From Christensenella timonensis (GTDB lineage Bacteria; Bacillota; Clostridia; Christensenellales; Christensenellaceae), in NCBI RefSeq assembly GCF_900087015.1, contig NZ_FLKP01000001.1, positions 1 to 64,000 of the forward strand: a DNA stretch of 64,000 nt. Reading direction: 5' to 3'. The notes under the pieces were generated by a model. The model saw nothing but the letters and a program-made list of their open reading frames with translations. It was not told the DNA's origin and ran no database searches. Both the position numbers and the translations under genes were made by a program. This document shows positions 57,827 to 64,000 of this stretch, one piece after another (the stretch's first letter is position 1; every line of letters begins with the position of its first letter).

Positions 57827-58245
57827 ATCCCTTCCGCCCCCACATACTGTGCCGCCTGCAGGCGGTAAACCGTATCCGCTTCCCGCAGCATCGTAATATC
57901 CGCTTCCCGTACTCCGCCCGCTCCCGAAAAGCCAATCTCCATCCGGTAAGCGGCGCCCTGCCCGCCGGCAACCGGGGCAAAGGCCTCGTCATATCCTACG
58001 ACCAGCCTGCCATTTTCTTCGGTTGCATCCAAAAGCTCCATCATCCGGCCTTCGTTCCCATCCGTTGCCTTGAACGCTTCCGCCGCCTGCTGGCATAATA
58101 AGGCAGCCATCGTCGTTTCGGTGCTTTTTTGGCTGGCCAGCTTTGCCCGCGCAAAAATATTCATGCACACCGCGCTCGCGACCGCAAAAAACAGGATCAT
58201 GATGATCAGTTCGATCAAAAATAATTTGCTTTTCGATTGCTGCAT
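57823..58245 (-). CDS. Prepilin-like protein with atypical cleavage motif
   Basis: 140 residues. The N-terminus KLFLIELIIMILFFAVA matches the prepilin pattern (F, then Glu at +5, then a hydrophobic stretch) but has Leu where Gly is expected at -1. It may be cleaved inefficiently or not at all. The rest is helical then beta-rich. It is encoded between two other small membrane proteins of the filament operon. Confidence 0.72.
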   Translation of the reverse strand: MQQSKSKLFLIELIIMILFFAVASAVCMNIFARAKLASQKSTETTMAALLCQQAAEAFKATDGNEGRMMELLDATEENGRLVVGYDEAFAPVAGGQGAAYRMEIGFSGAGGVREADITMLREADTVYRLQAAQYVGAEGI

Positions 58246-58734
58246 TTATAAATTCCCGCTTTCACCGCTGCGGTAGCTGACCGCACTTTTGAAGACATTT
58301 CCGTCCGCGTCCGTTGCTTCCATACCGATCAGGTTCCCGTCCTCACGGCCGAGGACAAGCGTATTAAGCTCCATGATCTCCTGTCCGTCGCCTGCGTGAA
58401 CCTGCGTTCCCGCCGCGACCGTCACTTCCCGCAGCATCCCGTCCGACACATAGATCCACGTTTCATATTCCCTTCCTTCCACCTGCTGCACCAATACCAG
58501 CGCGTCGCCGCCATCGACCTCCCTTAGGTCAACGCCGCCCGCAACATCGTTTTGGCGCACCTTTTCGCCCAAATAGGCAATGGACGTACGCGCGTTGTAG
58601 TTCGCAGTCATATCCGCAGATATCCCTTGGTATACGTTTGCGCCCAAAACCACCACAAACAAGGCCATCACCGCGAATACGCAAAACAGCGACAATATGA
58701 ATACGATATCCGTGACATGCTGCTTTTTTTCCAT
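58246..58734 (-). CDS. DUF4860-like filament operon protein
   Basis: 162 residues from the ATG at 58734 (AGGAG upstream). One N-terminal membrane helix (IVFILSLFCVFAVMALFVVV) and an outer beta-rich domain (RTSIAYLGEKVRQND, EYETWIYVSDGMLREV) match what I remember as DUF4860. Such genes sit in clostridial type IV-like clusters. Its function is unknown; it is a likely structural part of the filament. Confidence 0.75.
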   Translation of the reverse strand: MEKKQHVTDIVFILSLFCVFAVMALFVVVLGANVYQGISADMTANYNARTSIAYLGEKVRQNDVAGGVDLREVDGGDALVLVQQVEGREYETWIYVSDGMLREVTVAAGTQVHAGDGQEIMELNTLVLGREDGNLIGMEATDADGNVFKSAVSYRSGESGNL

Positions 58735-58754
58735 AAAGACTCCTCTGCTTTCCT

Positions 58755-59090
58755 TCAATCAGCGGGAAAGACAAAAATATCCGGCATCAGGTTATCCCCC
58801 AGCCGTTCGTAATGGTAAACGTAGCGTTCGCGGTCGAGGATCAGCCCATAATTTTCCGCCAAATATTCAAGGCTTCCCGGGTAACGGCCCTCGATGGCGT
58901 AGCACTGCACAACGCTGCGCCGCACCGCCTGCTCCATGACCTTCAGCCGCTCCGAATCCCCGGAGGCGGATACGTTGCCGATCCCCGCTATAACAAGCGC
59001 TGCGACCAGTACAAAGACCAACACCGGAAGCAGGATGCGCACAAGCGAAAAATCGTGTTTTTTCCTGTGGATAAAAGCTTTTCCTTTCAA
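58755..59090 (-). CDS. Degenerate pseudopilin-like protein
   Basis: 111 residues with TTG start. HDFSLVRILLPVLVFVLVAA resembles the GFSLVELLIVI pilin N-terminus, but Gly-1 is Asp and Glu5 is Arg. The body EGRYPGSLEYLAENYGLILD is typical of small pseudopilin-like proteins. It would be membrane-bound through its helix; processing by prepilin peptidase looks doubtful. Confidence 0.65.
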   Translation of the reverse strand: MKGKAFIHRKKHDFSLVRILLPVLVFVLVAALVIAGIGNVSASGDSERLKVMEQAVRRSVVQCYAIEGRYPGSLEYLAENYGLILDRERYVYHYERLGDNLMPDIFVFPAD

Positions 59091-59103
59091 AGTGTACCCC
59101 TCG

Positions 59104-60159
59104 TCATCCGATCGCGGACATCACGCCCATCAGCGGAACCATGACGGAAAGCAGGATCAACCCGACGACCAACGATAATATCGCGACCAGCGTTGGCTCC
59201 AGCGCCGCAAGAATGCTGCCCAGACGCCTGTCCGCTTCCTCTTCATAGTGCCGCGCAATGCGCTGCATCACGGAAGGCATCGTACCAGTTTTAAAGCCCA
59301 CGGCGATCATCCGGCCGTACAAGCCGGAAAACAATCCCACGTCCACGATCGCCTCTGCAAACGCGCTTCCCTGCGCAGTACGCCTTTTGACTTCCCGTAT
59401 CTTTTCCCTGATCCTGGGGTTGTCGGCCAGTTCCAAAGCCATATCCAGCGACTGCTCCACATCCATCCCGCTCCCCAGCGTCAGAGCCATTGCAGAAGCA
59501 AAGCGCCCGGACGCGACCGCAAGCGAGGTCTTTCGGAATAATTTTTCATAGACGCCCGACAAAAACCGCTTACCGCCCTTTGTACGGCGCAGGATAAAGT
59601 ACAGCGCGATTAGCGATGCCACTACCGCTACGATAACGACCGCATACCTGCTCACCGCACTGCCAAACTGCATGATCCCGACGACGAAGCCCGACATCTC
59701 GCTCCCCAGTTGCTCGAATACGCCTGCAAAGACGGGTAATACCTGGATGATCACCACCAGGATCACCGCGATCATCATGGCGATCATCACCAGCGGGTAT
59801 GTCACCGCGCTGCGGATATTTTTGGCGACCGCCTCCTGCCGCTCATAATACGCGCACAACGACCCCAGCACTTCTTCCAGCTTGCCCGACGCTTCCCCAA
59901 TCTCGACCATACTGACCATATAACCCGGAAAAGCCTTCGTTTCCTGTAAGGCATACGCCAAAGAGCCGCCGGATTCCACCGTATCGAGCAGCGCCGCAAC
60001 GATCTGCTCCCCCTGCGCGCCCTTGTTGTCCTCCGCAAGCAGCATCAGCCCTTCCTGCAGCGATATCCCCGCTTTTACCATATAAGCGAGTTGCTCGCAG
60101 AACGCGGCCACTTCAGCATCCGATAGCCTGTGGCCGCCCTTAGTATGTGTACATTTCAT
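59104..60159 (-). CDS. pilC: PilC-like inner-membrane platform protein
   Basis: 351 residues, type II secretion F-domain family. Two F domains with three membrane segments are present (LAYMVKAGISLQEGLMLLAE; LEEVLGSLCAYYERQE; SGMDVEQSLDMALELADN; ILAALEPTLVAILSLVVGL). It is the membrane platform of type IV filaments. I place the start at the ATG at 60159, which overlaps the end of the transglutaminase-like gene; the exact start is uncertain. Confidence 0.9.
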   Translation of the reverse strand: MKCTHTKGGHRLSDAEVAAFCEQLAYMVKAGISLQEGLMLLAEDNKGAQGEQIVAALLDTVESGGSLAYALQETKAFPGYMVSMVEIGEASGKLEEVLGSLCAYYERQEAVAKNIRSAVTYPLVMIAMMIAVILVVIIQVLPVFAGVFEQLGSEMSGFVVGIMQFGSAVSRYAVVIVAVVASLIALYFILRRTKGGKRFLSGVYEKLFRKTSLAVASGRFASAMALTLGSGMDVEQSLDMALELADNPRIREKIREVKRRTAQGSAFAEAIVDVGLFSGLYGRMIAVGFKTGTMPSVMQRIARHYEEEADRRLGSILAALEPTLVAILSLVVGLILLSVMVPLMGVMSAIG

Positions 60160-61087
60160 GATATTCGTTGCCATCCCCCGTATATTCTTGTGCCTGCCCG
60201 CTTGTCGACGCAAGCGTTGGATCCATTCTCGTCCACTGCGTCCCGTCAAAGTAAATAATATTGTCGATCCAGCCTTTTCCTTCGATATATACGCTGATCC
60301 ATGCGTGGTAAAGCTCTCCCACATAGCCGACCACCAGCCGTGTCGGGACGCGCTGCGAACGCAGCATCGCCGTCATCAGCGCGGCATAATCAAAGCATAT
60401 CCCTTTTTTCGTACCCAGTGTCTCATCTACGTCGGGCAGGTATCCGGTCTGCACATTGTCCGCCTTGTCATAGTCATAGCTCACGTTTTCCACAACGTAA
60501 TTGTATACCTTCTCCACAAGCTCGAGGTCGTCCGCCGCATCCCCCGCAAGCTTTTCCCCCTGCGCGACCGCGGCGCTGCCCGGTGTAAAATCTACGTACT
60601 GGTTGGGATATAAAAAGGGCAGGAATTCGTTTTCCAGGGCAACGTCCTTCTCGCCGCTGAAAAGCTCGTGGTACTTGTCTCCCTGCGTGTTTTCAAACAC
60701 GCCGAACCAATATGTCCCATCCCCCTGTGTGAGCGGGAAAACATCGGACGCCCCTTTTTGCAGGTTGTATGTGTATTTCTCCCCGCCATCGCAGGATACC
60801 TGCAGCTTAACGCGGTCGTTGTCCCCTGTATATTGTACGGTCACATATCCCCGGGACACATTGGAAACGTCGATCGTCACGCTTTCGTTGCCCAGCGTTT
60901 CCTTTCCCGGCGCCTCCGGTACCAGGACTGCGGCATCCGTATTCCTTTGGCCCGTGGCTGCGCCCGATCCTTCCCCTGCCGGTGTCCCATTGCCCCCGCA
61001 TCCTACAGCCAGAAAAATAAAAACGCCGCACAGCGTTGCTATAATTAAATTTTTAAGGACTTTTGGAAGCGCCTTTGCCTTGCCCAT
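60140..61087 (-). CDS. Transglutaminase-like lipoprotein
   Basis: 315 residues. The lipoprotein signal has lipobox AVGC. A beta domain (VTIDVSNVSRGYVTVQYTG) is followed by a transglutaminase-like fold: Cys in KKGICFDYAALMTAM, His in GELYHAWISVYI and a later Asp in RMDPTLAS. This fold covers peptidases, deamidases and cross-linkers; the chemistry here is unknown. It heads the filament operon and its end overlaps PilC, so a role at the cell surface with the filament is plausible. Confidence 0.85.
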   Translation of the reverse strand: MGKAKALPKVLKNLIIATLCGVFIFLAVGCGGNGTPAGEGSGAATGQRNTDAAVLVPEAPGKETLGNESVTIDVSNVSRGYVTVQYTGDNDRVKLQVSCDGGEKYTYNLQKGASDVFPLTQGDGTYWFGVFENTQGDKYHELFSGEKDVALENEFLPFLYPNQYVDFTPGSAAVAQGEKLAGDAADDLELVEKVYNYVVENVSYDYDKADNVQTGYLPDVDETLGTKKGICFDYAALMTAMLRSQRVPTRLVVGYVGELYHAWISVYIEGKGWIDNIIYFDGTQWTRMDPTLASTSGQAQEYTGDGNEYHEMYTY

Positions 61088-61165
61088 ATTTCCGCCGGAA
61101 TCCCTCGTTGTTTGTTTTCTTTAGTATAATCAACTTAATCATCGTTGTAAAGCAACGAAACTCCA

Positions 61166-61193
61166 AAAGGCCCGTATACCAATACGGGCCTTT
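61166..61193 (-). terminator. Terminator after the decarboxylase beta-subunit gene
   Basis: aaggcccgtat pairs with atacgggcctt around a 4-base loop, with T on the minus strand. It lies 20 bases after the stop. Confidence 0.85.
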
Positions 61194-61213
61194 CATCTGC
61201 CACAAGGGATTTT

Positions 61214-62365
61214 TCACCCGCACAGCGCAATCAGGATGCCCGCCAGTATGGCCGAACCGATCGTGCTGGAAACAATCGGGCCCATCGCATGCATCAGCAG
61301 ATGGTTGTTGGGGTTGTATTCCTGCGCCATTTTCTGGGAAACGCGCGCCGCCATCGGCATAGCGGATACGCCTGAATTGCCGATCAATGGATTCACCTTG
61401 CCTCCCGTTATATTATTCAACAGTTTAGCGATCAGCATGCCGCCCACCGTGCCGAATGCAAAGGCCACGAGCCCCAGCAGGATGATCAGGATCGTCTCAA
61501 AATTCAGCATCCTCTCCGCCGTAGCCGTAGCCCCGATGGAAATACCGATCAGCATGGTCAGTATGCTGAGCATATCGTTTTGCAGCGCGTGGGCAAGGCG
61601 GTCTGTCACGCCGCTTTCCCGGATCAGGTTTCCCAGCATCAGCATGGCCACGAGCGGCCCCGCTGTCGGCACCAGCAGCAAGGTGATCAAGGTGATGATG
61701 ATCGGGAACAATATTTTTTTGCGCTTTGATACCTTATGCGGCACAGGCATCTCGATCACGCGCTCTTTTTGCGTGGTGAGCGCGCGCATGATGGGCGGCT
61801 GGATCAGCGGTACGAGCGCCATATAGGAATATGCTGCGATCGCGATCGTCGGCAGCAGCTCCGGCGCCAGCCGTTCGGCTACATAAATGGACGTCGGGCC
61901 GTCCGAGCTTCCAATGATACCAATGGCAGCCGCCTCCTGCAGCGAAAACCCGTCAAAGCCAGGCACTATGTTTTCCAGTCCCCCGCCGACCAGCAGCGCC
62001 CCGCCCAGCGCTACCAAAATCCCCAGCTGCCCGCCGAGGCCGACCAGCGCGCTTTTGGGCGAAGCGATCAGCGGGCTAAAGTCCGTCATTGCCCCAATAC
62101 AGAGGAAAATGAGCGGTGGATAGATCCCGAGGCTGATGCCCTGGTACAGGTAATACAGCAAGCCCCCTTCATCGTATACGGACAGGCCGGAGATCGGGAG
62201 GTTCGCGATAAACATGCCAAAAGCCAGTGGTAACAGCAGTAAAGGCTCATATTTCCTGGCAATGGCAAGGTACATCAATACGAACGAAACAGCAATCATA
62301 ACGGCCTGCTGTATCGTCATCTCCAGCAAGCCGATCTCTGTCAAAAATTGGTTCAGTGTTTCCAA
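61214..62365 (-). CDS. Sodium-pump decarboxylase beta subunit (OadB/GcdB-like)
   Basis: 383 residues with about nine membrane helices. The family motifs are present: IGSSDGPTSIYVAERLAPEL, GMFIANLP and the C-terminal GNSGVSAMPMAARVSQKMAQ. The beta subunit is the sodium channel of oxaloacetate, malonyl-CoA, methylmalonyl-CoA or glutaconyl-CoA decarboxylases. The catalytic alpha and biotin subunits are not in the window, so it may pair with subunits encoded elsewhere. I place the start at the TTG at 62365, with AGAGGTG upstream; an upstream in-frame TTG (62407) has no ribosome site. Confidence 0.87.
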   Translation of the reverse strand: METLNQFLTEIGLLEMTIQQAVMIAVSFVLMYLAIARKYEPLLLLPLAFGMFIANLPISGLSVYDEGGLLYYLYQGISLGIYPPLIFLCIGAMTDFSPLIASPKSALVGLGGQLGILVALGGALLVGGGLENIVPGFDGFSLQEAAAIGIIGSSDGPTSIYVAERLAPELLPTIAIAAYSYMALVPLIQPPIMRALTTQKERVIEMPVPHKVSKRKKILFPIIITLITLLLVPTAGPLVAMLMLGNLIRESGVTDRLAHALQNDMLSILTMLIGISIGATATAERMLNFETILIILLGLVAFAFGTVGGMLIAKLLNNITGGKVNPLIGNSGVSAMPMAARVSQKMAQEYNPNNHLLMHAMGPIVSSTIGSAILAGILIALCG

Positions 62366-62425
62366 AAAGACACCTCTTTCTTTGGTACGCAAAGAAAACT
62401 GCGTCAAGCAGCTAAATTCCTTCCG

Positions 62426-62836
62426 TTAAGAAAGAGGCGGTGCGTTGGAACCCAGGGAATGGGAAAGGATGGACGTTTCCAGTTTTACTGCGATCGGGGG
62501 AACCTGCCTGCCCGACTGCCTGATACGGTTCCCATAGCGCTCATTGAGTAAAGCAAACAAAAAGGACAGGAGGATAAGAAAACCTTGGAAAACACGGGAC
62601 AAATCGTCAGGCTGGCCGCTATGTTCATGGTGCATATACGCGGTCTCCTGCCGTCCGCGCGCCGCATCGCTTAAAAAACAGGCCAATGCGCTGTCCGTAT
62701 CGGTTGGCGGCTGCATATCCATTCCATAAGCCTCCACGGATACGCCCCACAGCGAAAGCAGGATCAGTAAAAAAAGGAACACGAATACCATGGACAGCAA
62801 AAGCCTGTTTTTTAACTTCGCCTGGTATCGCCGCAT
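62426..62836 (-). CDS. Small two-helix membrane protein, possibly gamma-like
   Basis: 136 residues with an N-terminal helix (LLLSMVFVFLFLLILLSLWG) and a second (GFLILLSFLFALLN). A hydrophilic loop (DTDSALACFLSDAARGRQ) lies between. It precedes the beta-subunit gene on the same strand, where a gamma subunit (OadG) usually lies, but the sequence is not a convincing OadG. I do not recognise the family. Confidence 0.55.
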   Translation of the reverse strand: MRRYQAKLKNRLLLSMVFVFLFLLILLSLWGVSVEAYGMDMQPPTDTDSALACFLSDAARGRQETAYMHHEHSGQPDDLSRVFQGFLILLSFLFALLNERYGNRIRQSGRQVPPIAVKLETSILSHSLGSNAPPLS

Positions 62837-62987
62837 ACTTCTCCCATTTCGATTCTTTTCTTACATTATATATAAATTTTGCGCGGGACACAAACGGATT
62901 CGCGTATTGCCATATTAAAATCCGGCTTTTTGCCCTTTCCATGCTTCCTGAAGTATGCTACACTCAAGCATAACAGGAGACTTTCCG

Positions 62988-63977
62988 ATGGCGAATATCA
63001 TACACAAAAAAGAATATGAACTTGTCCGGCTCATCAGCGGCCTTGGGATCGAAGCGCATATCACCCGTGTGATCGGTAGCGGGAAAATGCATTTTCACTG
63101 GCACAAGGAGCTTGAATTCGTACAGGTGGTGGACGGCCCCGTAACCATGCATACAGAGGACGAAAGCGTCTTGCTGGGGCAAGGGGACATCTTTATTGTG
63201 AATACCAACGAACCGCATTGCTTCCAGAAAACGGGCGTGGCAAATGATATTTTGGTGCTGCAGATCCCGCTCAAGCATTTCCAGGCCTATTATCCGGAAA
63301 TCGTTTCCTGCCGCTTCCATGACCGCCACCTGAAAAACAGCGCTTCCCCCGCCTTTCGCCGGATGGCCGGTTACATCGCAAGGATATTCAAAAGCCTTGC
63401 CCAAAAAGAAGAAGGCTACCAGCTTGCGGTCATGGGCCTTGTGAACCTGCTTGCCCTGCATACCATCCGCACTGTCGCGCATGAGTCGGTCAGTGAAGAA
63501 CGCCGGATGGCGGACAGCCGTAACCTGCACCGCCTAAGCCGGATCACCAGCGCCATACAGGACAGGTATGCGGATGGCATCACCTTGGAGGAGATCGCGC
63601 GGCAGGAGGGTATCAGCAAGCATTACGCTTCCCATTTTATACATAAGCACCTTGGCCTTTCCTTCCGGCAGTACGTCCGCCGGCTGCGGCTGGAAAAAGC
63701 TGTAGACCTGCTGCTCCGCACAGATAAAAAGAAGCTCGATATCTGTCTGGAAAGCGGCTTTTCCGACTATCGCTACCTGTGCCGGGCATTTGCCGGGGAA
63801 TATGGCTGCACGCCCGCGGCTTTCCGTGAAAAGCATAAAGCGGTCAGGCACAGGGCACAGCGCGCAGACGAAGCCTTCCACGACCAATACATCATCATCG
63901 CAGACCAGGAAGCCTATGATATTTATTTTGGCTACCTCGAACAAAACGGATATGGCGACGACATAAACTTGTTATAA
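62988..63977 (+). CDS. AraC-family regulator with cupin sensor
   Basis: 329 residues from the ATG at 62988 (GGAG 8 bases upstream). An N-terminal cupin domain (HFHWHKELEFVQVVDGPVTM, QGDIFIVNTNEPHCF) precedes the AraC double helix-turn-helix (ITLEEIARQEGISKHYASHF; LDICLESGFSDYRYLCRAFA, CTPAAFREKHK). The C-terminus has a tail of about 50 residues beyond the usual end. Cupin AraC proteins are mostly sugar-responsive. It lies divergent from the small membrane and beta-subunit genes, which are possible targets. The window ends shortly after its stop. Confidence 0.92.
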   Translation: MANIIHKKEYELVRLISGLGIEAHITRVIGSGKMHFHWHKELEFVQVVDGPVTMHTEDESVLLGQGDIFIVNTNEPHCFQKTGVANDILVLQIPLKHFQAYYPEIVSCRFHDRHLKNSASPAFRRMAGYIARIFKSLAQKEEGYQLAVMGLVNLLALHTIRTVAHESVSEERRMADSRNLHRLSRITSAIQDRYADGITLEEIARQEGISKHYASHFIHKHLGLSFRQYVRRLRLEKAVDLLLRTDKKKLDICLESGFSDYRYLCRAFAGEYGCTPAAFREKHKAVRHRAQRADEAFHDQYIIIADQEAYDIYFGYLEQNGYGDDINLL

Positions 63978-64000
63978 AAGGAAATAAAAAAGGGCGTACG

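Overview
The window looks like a chromosomal stretch of a strictly anaerobic, Gram-positive member of the Clostridia. The reasons are the 16S/23S sequence style, strong AGGAGG-type ribosome binding sites, sortase and wall-anchor genes, rubrerythrin-type oxygen defence, an [FeFe] hydrogenase-like protein and a glycyl radical enzyme. The gene set and moderate GC content would fit Christensenellaceae, but that is a weak inference; a 16S comparison would settle it. I see no phage, insertion sequence or CRISPR array.

Layout. 1-5200: an rRNA operon on the minus strand (16S, tRNA-Ile, tRNA-Ala, 23S) with a clear promoter; 5S is not in the window. 5300-12600: mostly minus-strand housekeeping genes (SPL-type radical SAM protein, GyrI-like protein, WYL regulator, Fpg/Nei-like protein, mnmA, exodeoxyribonuclease III) and a plus-strand ComEC-like metallohydrolase. 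13500-17600: a three-gene surface operon coding for a dockerin-bearing secreted protein, a cohesin-like wall-anchored protein and a class B sortase. 18000-26000: an XRE regulator, a PerR/rubrerythrin/rubredoxin-glutamate-synthase-like operon, an NADH oxidase-like flavoprotein and a reverse rubrerythrin, which together look like an oxygen and peroxide defence region. 26000-36300: aldehyde dehydrogenase, a two-component system, a DUF4349 lipoprotein, a thioredoxin/ferredoxin membrane redox cassette that includes a 44-codon CxxC micro-gene, and a compact osmoprotectant ABC transporter. 36500-40700: a DUF6530-like protein, the hydrogenase-like protein, a membrane protein and a polysaccharide deacetylase.

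40700-54200 is a large catabolic operon on the minus strand with a divergent SorC-family regulator. It codes for two permeases, a double ABC ATPase, a sugar-binding lipoprotein, a pentose-phosphate epimerase, a glycyl radical enzyme activase, a glycyl radical enzyme, a D-lyxose isomerase-like cupin, a TPR protein and an FGGY (xylulokinase-like) kinase. The isomerase, kinase and epimerase form a plausible lyxose/xylulose to ribulose-5-phosphate route. The radical enzyme's substrate is not known and is the best candidate for undescribed chemistry. Three copies of CACATATGTTC sit around two good divergent promoters.

54200-61100: a BTAD-type regulator with two tandem small paralogous proteins (one only 58 aa), then a compact type IV filament-like locus (PilT ATPase, PilC, four small membrane or pseudopilin-like proteins, a transglutaminase-like lipoprotein) with no PilB or prepilin peptidase in the window. 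61200-64000: a sodium-pump decarboxylase beta subunit without its partners, a small membrane protein, and an AraC-family regulator.
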